Source: Ideonella dechloratans
GTDB lineage: Bacteria; Pseudomonadota; Gammaproteobacteria; Burkholderiales; Burkholderiaceae_C
Length of the DNA stretch: 64,000 bases
Direction: 5' to 3'
NCBI RefSeq assembly: GCF_021049305.1
Contig: NZ_CP088081.1
Coordinates: 434,001-498,000 of the forward strand
Shown: positions 34,471-41,985 of the stretch, piece after piece
Layout: every line of letters begins with the position of its first letter
How positions within the stretch are numbered: the stretch's first letter is position 1
The notes under the pieces: model-generated
Seen by the model: only the letters and a program-made list of their open reading frames with translations
Databases searched by the model: none
Told to the model about the DNA's origin: nothing
Made by a program: the position numbers and the translations under genes

Positions 34471-34570
34471 GGATTCTGCAGGCCGCCGCCTGGCGGCCGG
34501 CCATCTGAGGATTCTGCAGGTAGCCGCCTGTAGGCCGGCCAGCGGATGTTTCTGCAGGCTGCCGCCTGAA
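34438..34570 (+). repeat. 38-bp tandem repeat spanning the end of the double sulfotransferase gene
   Basis: Three full units (34438-34475, 34476-34513, 34514-34551) and a partial fourth (from 34552). Units 1 and 2 agree at 35 of 38 bases, units 2 and 3 at 30 of 38. Units 1 and 2 contain the perfect inverted repeat GGCCGCC-GCCT-GGCGGCC followed by a stop-bearing CCATCTGA. Unit 1 codes for the C-terminus and stop of the upstream gene. The array may act as a hairpin-type transcription end between two convergent genes. Confidence 0.85.
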
Positions 34571-34586
34571 GGTGAAGGCCCTTCAG
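34566..34586. terminator. Hairpin at the end of the wbqC-like gene
   Basis: CTGAAGG (34566-34572) pairs with CCTTCAG (34580-34586) around a 7-base loop. It overlaps the stop codon of the minus-strand gene and lies just after the 38-bp repeats. A T-run is lacking, so it is only a terminator-like hairpin in a convergent gene junction. Confidence 0.4.
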
Positions 34587-35278
34587 TCCAAGGCGTGTAC
34601 GTCGGCCCGCAGCGCATCCAGCGACGGGGCTTCGAGCAGGGTGGGCAGCAGGCAGCGGTGCGGGCCGCTGTAGTCCGGCAGGAAGTCCAGCGTGAGCCCC
34701 CGCCGCGCAAAGGCCTCGGCCTCGTAGAGGGCCCGGCCCCCCGGCGGGTTCAGGTAGCGCCGTCCGCCCAGCGCCTGGACGATGGCCAGCACCCGGTCCT
34801 GGCCCTTGAGCGCCGGGTCGATGGCCAGGCTGGAGCTGCGCACCAGCGTGGCCGGCAGGTCCAGCAGCCCCGCCACCAGGCGCAGGCTGGCCTCCAGATG
34901 GTCCACCAGGGGGCCCGCCAGCGGGCGCCGCAGGAAGGCGCGCACCGCCTCGGCGGCCTCGCCCCGGGCCTTCGCCCAGCCCGCATGGCGCGCCAGGCGC
35001 TCGGCCCACAGGGCGTCGGCCCGGTCGGCAAAGCGCAGGTCCTGGATGCGGGTCTCGCGTGCGGCGCTCGCCAGCGGCAGGGTCAGCCATTCCAGCCCGC
35101 CCGCCGGGGCCGGCACCTCGGTGCGGTGCACCCGCCCGCGGGCGCGGTGCTGCACGCAGTCGAACAGCACGAAGACCTCGGCCTGCGCCAGCAGGCGGAA
35201 GTAGCCGGCGTAGGGGAAGAAGTAGGGCTGCATCACCGCCACGGTCAGGGGAGGGTGGGCCGGGGGGGGGCAAGGCAT
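34583..35278 (-). CDS. WbqC-like family protein
   Basis: A 231-residue protein with the WbqC N-terminal hallmark AVMQPYFFPYAGYFRLLAQAEVFVLFDCVQ (residues 14 on). LEWLTLPLASAARETRIQDLRF and FLPDYSGPHRCLLPTLLEAPS follow in the expected order. WbqC-like proteins occur in O-antigen and capsule loci; their reaction is not established, although some are suspected to act in amino-sugar acylation. The frame is open to 35548, but the ATG at 35278 puts the conserved strand at the usual distance from the start. It is divergent from the GT2 gene at 35392. Confidence 0.85.
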   Translation of the reverse strand: MPCPPPAHPPLTVAVMQPYFFPYAGYFRLLAQAEVFVLFDCVQHRARGRVHRTEVPAPAGGLEWLTLPLASAARETRIQDLRFADRADALWAERLARHAGWAKARGEAAEAVRAFLRRPLAGPLVDHLEASLRLVAGLLDLPATLVRSSSLAIDPALKGQDRVLAIVQALGGRRYLNPPGGRALYEAEAFARRGLTLDFLPDYSGPHRCLLPTLLEAPSLDALRADVHALD

Positions 35279-35391
35279 GGCGCGGGCAGCGGACGGGCGG
35301 GGAATGAAGTGCGCAGGATGCCACGCCCCGGGGGCGGAACGCGCCCCTACACTACGTGGAACGGCCGAGCGGGCCGGGAAAGCATCCGGAC

Positions 35392-36282
35392 ATGAAGATT
35401 GTGGCGGTAGTGGGCGTGATGGACGAGCGGGAGTTGCTGCCCGACTGCGTGCGCCACCTGTACGACATCGGGGTGGACGAGGTGGTGGTGCGCGATGCCG
35501 GCTCCACCGATGGCAGCCTGGAATGGGCGCAGGCCCACCAGGGGCCACGCCTGCGGCTGGTGCCGGTGAGCGAGGACGAGAAGACCCGGCCGCCTGTCTG
35601 GCATGCGCGTGAGCGCGAGATCGCCGAGATGACCCGGGCCGACTGGGTGCTGCACCTGGATGCCGACGAGTTCTGGCTGCCGGCCACGGGCCAGCTGCGC
35701 GACAGCCCGCAGTGGCAGGACGAGAGCCTGGACCTGATCCGGGTGGCCCGCTACAACGTGGCCCTCGGGCCGGTGGGGCGGGAGATCCCCTGGCCGCCGT
35801 CCCCGGCCAGCTACGACCGCCTCTGGCTGTTCGGGCGGCCCATTCCCGAGTTCCGCCAGCACCTGGAAACCCATCCGCTCACGCCCTGGATCTCGGGGGT
35901 GCCGGTGCCCAAGATCGCGGTGCGCCCCCGCCATCTGGCGACGCTGGAGCCGGGCTGCCATGAGGCCCACGGCCTGGCGGGCCGGCCCTTCGTGCGCGCC
36001 GCTTCGCAGGACATCGTCACGGCCCACCTGCCGTTCAACACCTTGGGGCGCTTTGCCCGCAAGCTGGCCAACATCCGTGCCCTGTTCCGCGACTATCCCG
36101 AGCGCTTTCCGCCGGGCGCGGCCTGGCACTGGCGCCGCTGGGCGGCCCTGCCCGACGAGGCGGCCGTGCAGGCCGAGTTCGCCCTGCAGCACCTGGATGC
36201 CCAGGAGTTCGCGGCCCTGCAGGCGGATGGCGCCCTGCAGTCGGCCCGTCAACTGCTGAACCGGCTGGGAGCGACGGGCTGA
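35392..36282 (+). CDS. GT2-type glycosyltransferase (Glyco_tranf_2_4-like)
   Basis: A 296-residue protein. It starts IVAVVGVMDERELLPDCVRHLYDIGVDEVVVRD with AGSTDGSLEWA, and has the metal-binding DxD motif as VLHLDADEFWLP (about residue 88). This matches single-domain GT2-like enzymes of O-antigen and capsule loci and is distantly similar to the second catalytic domain of the 5492 protein. The ATG at 35392 is preferred to the upstream one at 35356, which adds a poorly conserved extension. The stop overlaps the next ATG by one base (36282). Donor unknown. Confidence 0.83.
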   Translation: MKIVAVVGVMDERELLPDCVRHLYDIGVDEVVVRDAGSTDGSLEWAQAHQGPRLRLVPVSEDEKTRPPVWHAREREIAEMTRADWVLHLDADEFWLPATGQLRDSPQWQDESLDLIRVARYNVALGPVGREIPWPPSPASYDRLWLFGRPIPEFRQHLETHPLTPWISGVPVPKIAVRPRHLATLEPGCHEAHGLAGRPFVRAASQDIVTAHLPFNTLGRFARKLANIRALFRDYPERFPPGAAWHWRRWAALPDEAAVQAEFALQHLDAQEFAALQADGALQSARQLLNRLGATG

Positions 36283-37472
36283 TGCGGTCTGCGGAATCTG
36301 CCGTGCTGTCGTCCGTGCCGGATGGGGCGCCGCTGTTCGACCGCGTGCTCTATGTGGGCCGGCCCAGCATGGCGCCCGATGCCGAAGTGCATGCCCGCAT
36401 CCAGGGCGCGCTGGACCGCCGCTGGCTGACCAACGACGGCCCGCTGGTGCAGGAGCTGGAGCGCCGCTGCGCCGAGCGCCTGCAGGTGCCGCACTGCATC
36501 GCCGTCAACAACGCCACCCTGGGCCTGGAGGTGGCGCTGCGGGCGCTGGACGTGCAGGGCGAGGTGCTGCTGCCGGCCTTCACCTTCATCGGCACCGCCC
36601 ATGCGGCCCAGTGGCTGGGGCTCACGCCGGTGTTCTGCGATGTGCGCGACGCCGACCATGGCCTGGATCCGGAGGATGTCGAGCGCCGCATCACGCCGGC
36701 CACCGGGGCCATCCTCGCGGTGCATCTGTGGGGCCGCGCCTGCGCGGTGGAGGCCCTGGAGGCCATTGCCCGGCGCCACGGCATTCCGCTGATCCTGGAC
36801 GCCGCCCATGCCATGGGCTGCGGCCATGCCGGCCGACCGCTGGGCTCGCGCGGCACGGTGGAGGTGTTCAGCCTGCATGCGACCAAGGGGCTCAATGCGC
36901 TGGAAGGCGGGCTCATCACGACCGCGGACGATGCGCTGGCCGAACGCATCCGCCTGATGCGCAACTTCGGCATCCCGGGCGAGGACCTGGTGGATTGCGT
37001 GGGCACCAACGCCAAGATGAACGAGTTCAGCGCGGCGGTGGGGCTGTGCAACCTGGATCACTTCGAGGCGCTGTGCGCGCACAACCTGCGCCTGCATGCG
37101 GCCTACGCGGACGGCCTGGCCGGCGTGCCCGGCCTGCGCCTGATGGTCCCCGAGGCCGGGCAGGCCTTCAGCCACCACTACATCGTGCTGGAGGTGCTGC
37201 CCCAAGCCCCACTGGACCGGGATCGGCTGGTGAGCCTGCTGCGGGCCCAGAACGTCTACGTGCGCCGCTACTTCCGGCCCGGCTGCCATCACGGTGAACC
37301 CTACCGCTCGCGGCCGGGCGGCCCGCCGGTGCTGCCGGTCACGGACCGCCTCAGCCGGAGCCTGCTGCAGCTGCCCTCGGGGCTGCAGCTCACGCCGGAG
37401 GAGGCGCACCGCATTGGGCGGTTCATCGCGTCCTGTCTGCGCGCGCCGGCGCAGGGGCACACCTCGCCATGA
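36282..37472 (+). CDS. DegT/DnrJ/EryC1-type sugar aminotransferase
   Basis: A 396-residue PLP enzyme of the sugar aminotransferase family. VNNATLGLEVALRAL is the phosphate-binding N-terminal segment, LPAFTFIGTAHA follows, and ILDAAHAMGCG holds the PLP-pyridine Asp. The Schiff-base Lys lies in FSLHATKGLNALEGG. KMNEFSAAVGLCNLDHF and YVRRYFRPGCHH complete the pattern. Closest in type to VioA/FdtB-like enzymes that aminate dTDP-keto-6-deoxyhexoses, so the RmlB product dTDP-4-keto-6-deoxyglucose is a likely source of substrate. No 3,4-ketoisomerase was seen, which favours amination at C4. It overlaps both neighbours (1 and 4 bases). Confidence 0.88.
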   Translation: MRSAESAVLSSVPDGAPLFDRVLYVGRPSMAPDAEVHARIQGALDRRWLTNDGPLVQELERRCAERLQVPHCIAVNNATLGLEVALRALDVQGEVLLPAFTFIGTAHAAQWLGLTPVFCDVRDADHGLDPEDVERRITPATGAILAVHLWGRACAVEALEAIARRHGIPLILDAAHAMGCGHAGRPLGSRGTVEVFSLHATKGLNALEGGLITTADDALAERIRLMRNFGIPGEDLVDCVGTNAKMNEFSAAVGLCNLDHFEALCAHNLRLHAAYADGLAGVPGLRLMVPEAGQAFSHHYIVLEVLPQAPLDRDRLVSLLRAQNVYVRRYFRPGCHHGEPYRSRPGGPPVLPVTDRLSRSLLQLPSGLQLTPEEAHRIGRFIASCLRAPAQGHTSP

Positions 37473-38845
37473 AGACCCCCGAGGTCCCGGCGCATTGGTC
37501 CCCGGCGCAGCGGGCCCGGGCCGAGGCCCTGCTGCCTTTCGAGCGGCTGAGCGCCGGCCTGCTGGCCCCGCGCCCCCAGTTCTACGGCCTGCGCCCCGCC
37601 AAGGACGCCCTGGCGGTTGAACTGGGCGAGCAGGCTTTGCTGGAGTGGTGGATGGCGGCCCTGGGGCGGCCGGGGACTTGGCGCGCGCGTTGGTGCCCTT
37701 TGCGGCCGATGCTCTCGCATGCCGAGTCCATGGGCTGGCCCATCCAGGTCTATTCGCCGGGCCGCGAGGTCGACGTCCCCGCCCTGTACGCCGTGGGGGG
37801 CGCGGACCAGCCGGCCGCCCGCCACCGCTGCCGCAGCATGGCCCTGATCCGCGTGCCCGACGCGGTGGTCTACAGCAAGTCCAATCTCGTGCGCGCCGGC
37901 GACGTGGCACTGCTGGACCATCAGGGAGACGAGCTGGCGCGCATGCCCTGCCATCTCAGCACCGACGGCGGTGTGCTGGCCCAGCGCGGCGACGAGGTGG
38001 CGCTGGCCGAGCAGGACGACCTGCCCGAGCTGCCGCGCGCCTTGTCCCTGCTGGGGCTGCATTCCTTCGCCTACGGGCACTGGCTGGAGGAGTTCCTGCC
38101 CAAGCTGGGCGCCTGCCTGACGGAGCCCGGTGTCGAGAACATCACCGTGCTGGTCGATGCCCAGATGCCGACGCAGCTGTTCGAATCCCTGGCCCTGGTG
38201 CTGGGCGGGATGGACCGGGTGCGGATCGTGCAGCCCGGCGAAGCCCTGAGGCTCCGGGAGCTCTGGGCCGTGACCGCCCCGCTGTACTACCCCATCGGGC
38301 CCGCGCCCGGCACGCTGGGCAGCCCCGGTTGGCATGTGATGGATGGCCCCTGGATGGCCACCTGCATGCAGCGTCTCGCCGCCCGCTGGGAACGTGCCGT
38401 GCCGGTCAGCACGTGCGAGCGCGTCTACCTCGGGCGCACCGACGGCCAGCACCGCCGGCTGCTCAATCGCCCGGACGTGGAGGCCTGGTTCCGCGGGCAG
38501 CAGTTCACCATCGTCGATGCGCACGACCTGCCCTTCCTGCAGCAGATGGCCCTGATGCAGGGGGCGAAGTGGCTGGTGGCACCGGAGGGCTCGGCGCTGA
38601 GCAACTCGCTGTTCGCGCCGGCGGGCACCCGCATCGGCATGCTGGCCGGCCCGCGGGTGATGCACATGGAGGCCTATGCCCAGGTGGTGCAGGCCCAGGG
38701 CCAGCATCTGTGCCTGTGTCTGGGCCAGCAGCCGCAGGCGCTCCGGCCCGGCGAGTATTTCGGCAACTACGCGATCGACCTCGACACCCTGCCCCAGCTG
38801 CTGCAGCGGCTCGACAGCGATGCAGCCGGTGCCTGCAGCGGGTGA
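37469..38845 (+). CDS. GT61-type glycosyltransferase
   Basis: A 458-residue protein with the GT61 (DUF563) pattern: SFAYGHWLEEFLPKLGAC in the centre, VYLGRTDGQHRRLLNRPDVEAWF further on and KWLVAPEGSALSNSLFAPAGTRI near the C-terminus. About 190 N-terminal residues contain a conserved-looking VVYSKSNLVRAGDVALLDHQG strand set. It starts in the stop of the aminotransferase gene. A 49-bp gap separates it from the methyltransferase. It is a paralogue of the 40606 product on the other strand. Confidence 0.83.
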   Translation: MKTPEVPAHWSPAQRARAEALLPFERLSAGLLAPRPQFYGLRPAKDALAVELGEQALLEWWMAALGRPGTWRARWCPLRPMLSHAESMGWPIQVYSPGREVDVPALYAVGGADQPAARHRCRSMALIRVPDAVVYSKSNLVRAGDVALLDHQGDELARMPCHLSTDGGVLAQRGDEVALAEQDDLPELPRALSLLGLHSFAYGHWLEEFLPKLGACLTEPGVENITVLVDAQMPTQLFESLALVLGGMDRVRIVQPGEALRLRELWAVTAPLYYPIGPAPGTLGSPGWHVMDGPWMATCMQRLAARWERAVPVSTCERVYLGRTDGQHRRLLNRPDVEAWFRGQQFTIVDAHDLPFLQQMALMQGAKWLVAPEGSALSNSLFAPAGTRIGMLAGPRVMHMEAYAQVVQAQGQHLCLCLGQQPQALRPGEYFGNYAIDLDTLPQLLQRLDSDAAGACSG

Positions 38846-38894
38846 AAATGGACGGATCCGCGTGTTGTCCCGCCCCTTCTGACCAAGTATCGCC

Positions 38895-39614
38895 ATGCCC
38901 ATCTACGACCCCCGCAGCGCTGAGGTCTACGATCTCCTGCACCGCAACCACTCCTATGACCGGGAGGTCGACTATGTGCGCGCGGTGGTGGCGCGCGAGA
39001 TGCCCCAGGCCCGCAGCCTGCTGGACATCGCGTGCGGGACGGGGAATCACCTGGGGCTGCTGGCCTCCCACTTCGAAGTGCAGGGGCTGGACCTCAGCCC
39101 GGGCATGCTGGCCCGGGCCCGGGCCAAGCTGCCGCAACTGCGCTTCCATGAAGCGTCGATGGCCGATTTCCATCTGGGGCAACGCTTCGACGTGGTGACC
39201 TGCCTGTTCCGCTCCATCGCCGCGGTGTCCAGCCTGGAAGCCTTGCAGGCCTCGCTCCGCTGCATCGCGGCGCATCTGAACCCCGGCGGCGTGGTGGTGG
39301 TGGAGCCCTTCTTCACCCCGCGGACCTTCTGGGACCAAGACCTGAGGGTGTCCCAGGTCGAGGCGGAGGGCCTGAAGGTGGTCTGGATGTACCGCAGCGA
39401 GCGGCGCGGCAGCGTGGGCGTCTTCCACAACCACTATCTGATCGGTCGCCCGCAAGGCATCGAGCATGTGCACGAGGCGCACGATCTGGGGCTGTTCGAG
39501 CCCGAGGAGATCGTCCACGCCTTCCAGGCGGCCGGCCTGTCGGTGCGCCATGAGGCCCAGGGCATGGGCCCGCTGGGCTGCTATGTCGGGCGTGCGCCCC
39601 TGTCCGCCCGGTGA
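38895..39614 (+). CDS. SAM-dependent N-methyltransferase of the DesVI/TylM1 (aminosugar N,N-dimethyltransferase) type
   Basis: A 239-residue class I methyltransferase. The SAM-binding motif is SLLDIACGTGNHLGLLASHF (residues 39-58), followed by VQGLDLSPGMLARARAKLP. MADFHLGQRFDVVTCLFRSI and CIAAHLNPGGVVVVEPFF match, in order and spacing, the N,N-dimethyltransferases of desosamine and mycaminose biosynthesis. These act on dTDP-3-amino-trideoxyhexoses. Here the enzyme sits 1.4 kb after the sugar aminotransferase, so N-methylation of a dTDP-amino sugar destined for the capsule is a reasonable inference. A different methyl acceptor cannot be excluded. The next gene starts within its stop (GTGA). 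Confidence 0.8.
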   Translation: MPIYDPRSAEVYDLLHRNHSYDREVDYVRAVVAREMPQARSLLDIACGTGNHLGLLASHFEVQGLDLSPGMLARARAKLPQLRFHEASMADFHLGQRFDVVTCLFRSIAAVSSLEALQASLRCIAAHLNPGGVVVVEPFFTPRTFWDQDLRVSQVEAEGLKVVWMYRSERRGSVGVFHNHYLIGRPQGIEHVHEAHDLGLFEPEEIVHAFQAAGLSVRHEAQGMGPLGCYVGRAPLSAR

Positions 39615-40609
39615 ACTGCTCGGACCGGCTGATCGGCGTGGATGAGCCCGTGGCCTGGCGCGAGGCCCTGGAGGGCGTGCCCCACAGCTTCTACGCCACC
39701 TGGGACTGCTGCCATGCGGCGGCCCTCAACACGGGTTGGCCCACGCAGCTCTACGTGGGTGAGCGCGAGGGCGTGCGGGTGGTCTGTCCCCTTTCCGTTC
39801 GCCAGCACCGGGGGGCCATCGACTGGGTGACGCCCACAGGCTTCTCCGGCTTCGCCTCCAACGGCGCCTGGCCCGGGTTCGCCGACCATTGGGCGGCCTT
39901 CGCGAAGGGCCGGGGGGTCGTCTGCAGCTACCTGGCGCAGCACCCCGACTTCGGCGACGGGGCGCTGGAAGGCGCGGCGGCCGGGGAGGAGGCGCTCTAC
40001 TTCCTGGACCTGCGGCAGGGCCTGGACGGCGTGCTGGCCCAGGCCGACACCACGCGCAGGAAGGATTGGCAGCGCTGGCAGGACCGAGGCGGTCAGTTCG
40101 TCACGGACCGCGACACGCTGGCCGCCTTCCTGTTGGCGCAGTACGGCCCCTTCATGGACCGCATGGGCGCGGGCCGGGCGGCCCGGTGGCGTGACGACGC
40201 CCTGCAGGCGCTGTTGCAGTGTCCCTCGGTCGGGCTGGTGGGGACGGCCGATGCCCAGGGCCAGATGCTGGCCGTCATCTTGTACGGCTGGACCGCCTGG
40301 GGCGCGGAGGGCATGCTCCAGGCCTCGCTGCCCGAAGGGCGCGATCACACCATCGCCCTGATGCTGGGTGGGGTCCGGGACCTGTCGGCGCGGGGCATTC
40401 CCTGGTTCAACCTGGGCGGCGGCGTGCGCTCGGGTGACAGCGTGGCGGCGGCCAAGCGACGCTGGCGCCCCCGTGAAGCGTCGTTCCGCCGCCTCAAGCA
40501 GACCTACGACCCGGTCCGCTACGCGGCCCTGTGCGCCGAGGCCGGGGTGGCGGCTGACGCCACCGAGGGCTACTTTCCCGCCTACTACGCGACGGGCTCT
40601 GCGCGCTAG
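39611..40609 (+). CDS. FemAB/GNAT-like acyltransferase
   Basis: A 332-residue protein with the two-lobed GNAT architecture of FemAB-like enzymes (Acetyltransf_6 pattern). The N-terminal lobe has HSFYATWDCCHAAALNTGWPT. The centre has TTRRKDWQRWQDRGGQF with its basic residues, and the C-terminal lobe GQMLAVILYGWTAWGAEGMLQAS, then RGIPWFNLGGGV and RLKQTYDPVRYAAL. Such proteins transfer acyl or aminoacyl groups. With an aminotransferase and N-methyltransferase upstream, N-acylation of a capsule amino sugar is one option. It starts at a GTG in the previous stop. Its TAG shares a CTAG with the stop of the convergent gene. Confidence 0.75.
   Translation: MNCSDRLIGVDEPVAWREALEGVPHSFYATWDCCHAAALNTGWPTQLYVGEREGVRVVCPLSVRQHRGAIDWVTPTGFSGFASNGAWPGFADHWAAFAKGRGVVCSYLAQHPDFGDGALEGAAAGEEALYFLDLRQGLDGVLAQADTTRRKDWQRWQDRGGQFVTDRDTLAAFLLAQYGPFMDRMGAGRAARWRDDALQALLQCPSVGLVGTADAQGQMLAVILYGWTAWGAEGMLQASLPEGRDHTIALMLGGVRDLSARGIPWFNLGGGVRSGDSVAAAKRRWRPREASFRRLKQTYDPVRYAALCAEAGVAADATEGYFPAYYATGSAR
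40606..40609. other. Shared CTAG double stop of two convergent genes
   Basis: The palindrome CTAG ends both genes: TAG at 40607-40609 on the plus strand and TAG from 40608 to 40606 on the minus strand. There is no room for a terminator between the two genes. Confidence 0.9.
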
Positions 40610-41946
40610 GCGTCCGGTCCCGTCGGCCATGCCGCCAGGAAGCGCGCCAGCAGGGCGGGATCGATCCGGTAGTCGCTCCAGAAGCGCCAGAACGGGTGTT
40701 CGGCGAGCGGTGAGCCGTCGGTGACGCACGGCCCGGTCAGAAAGCTCAGATCCAACGCGCGTTCGCGGGCGGCACCGCCCATGTCCAGCAGGGGGCGGGT
40801 GTAGGGCGAGGTCAGGACGCAGAGGCGGGTTCCCGGGCGGGCAAAGAAGCTCAGCAGGGCGTTCGAGCCCTCCGGCGCCACGATGAAGCGGGCCTGCCGG
40901 ACCAGATTGAGCTGCTCCAGGAACGGGTGTTCCTCCGGCAGCACCCGCGTGAAGCCCTGGCGGGACAGCACCTCATCCACGTCCCCGTGGTTGACGATCG
41001 CCTTGTGCCGGCCGGGCCGGCGGGCCAGGTAAAGCCGCGCGATGCCCGTGGGCCGGGACAGGGCCTTTTCGGCCGCCGCGGCGATGACGCCGAACAGCGG
41101 CGCCAGGCGCCAGGGCGGGGACAGCAGGCGGTCCATGTCCTCGTCCGCGGACAGCAGGGGGCAGTAGCCCGGGTAGCTGACATTGGACGCGCACCAGAGG
41201 CGCCGCACATGCAGCCGCCCCAGGTGGGGCACCGTCTGCACCGGGGTGCCCGGCGGCAGCAGGGCGGGCAGGGCCTCGCGCACGGTGGCGGGGGCGCTGG
41301 CGTCCACCAGCACCGGCATGCCGCCGGGCCAGCCCGCCAGCAGGGCCGTGGCCAGCTTGGGCAGGTACTCGGTCAGCCAGTGGCCGAAATCATGCGCATG
41401 GTGCCCGCCCAGCCAGAGCGCCTCCTCGATCACCGGGGCGGGCTCGGCGCTGTCCATCACCCACCAGTGGTCGTCCTCGGCGTTCAGCACCTGCGGATCG
41501 AAGCCGAACTGGTCATGGATGCGGCGGGCCTCGTCGCCCTCGACGTCGTGCAGGACCCGGTCGCGCCAGAGCAGCAGCTCCGAGCGTCCGCGCACCTCCA
41601 CCGCGTCCAGGCAGGCCAGGTAGCCGGCGCGGTCGATCACCGTGCGGGGGGCGTCGTCTCGTTCACCCACCACCTGCAGCCGCGGCAGTTCGTGGGACTG
41701 CCCGCCGGGCCACAGCGTGCGCAGGTGCAGTCCGTGCTGCTGCGCGGCCTCGCGCAGGGCCATGACCGGCAGGCGGCGCAGCCGGGACATCTGCGGCAGC
41801 TGCAGGGCCGCGCAGGCCGGGCCGTGGGCCTGCTGCACGCCCAGGCGCGCCACCAGGGCCTGCTTGAAGCCGATGGCGGCGGTGTGGTGGCCGTACAGCG
41901 GGATGTCCCGCTGCAACTGGTCGAGCAGGTCGTCGATGGGGGGCAT
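40606..41946 (-). CDS. GT61-type glycosyltransferase downstream of cysNC
   Basis: A 446-residue GT61 (DUF563) protein. HHAHDFGHWLTEYLPKLATALL is the conserved central motif. ARLYLARRPGRHKAIVNHGDVDEVL and RFIVAPEGSNALLSFFARPGTRL complete the pattern. It lies on the minus strand 39 bp after cysNC and is thus likely cotranscribed with the sulfate-activation genes, which ties those genes to polysaccharide synthesis. It is similar in layout to the 37469 product. The acceptor and donor are unknown. Confidence 0.83.
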   Translation of the reverse strand: MPPIDDLLDQLQRDIPLYGHHTAAIGFKQALVARLGVQQAHGPACAALQLPQMSRLRRLPVMALREAAQQHGLHLRTLWPGGQSHELPRLQVVGERDDAPRTVIDRAGYLACLDAVEVRGRSELLLWRDRVLHDVEGDEARRIHDQFGFDPQVLNAEDDHWWVMDSAEPAPVIEEALWLGGHHAHDFGHWLTEYLPKLATALLAGWPGGMPVLVDASAPATVREALPALLPPGTPVQTVPHLGRLHVRRLWCASNVSYPGYCPLLSADEDMDRLLSPPWRLAPLFGVIAAAAEKALSRPTGIARLYLARRPGRHKAIVNHGDVDEVLSRQGFTRVLPEEHPFLEQLNLVRQARFIVAPEGSNALLSFFARPGTRLCVLTSPYTRPLLDMGGAARERALDLSFLTGPCVTDGSPLAEHPFWRFWSDYRIDPALLARFLAAWPTGPDA

Positions 41947-41985
41947 GTGCAGGGCCTGGACTCTACACGCGCCCCCGCGCGGCGA

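Noticed and set aside
34438..34570. Possible short CRISPR array
   Set aside because: The 38-bp units are directly adjacent with no spacers, and no cas genes are present. It is a plain tandem repeat.
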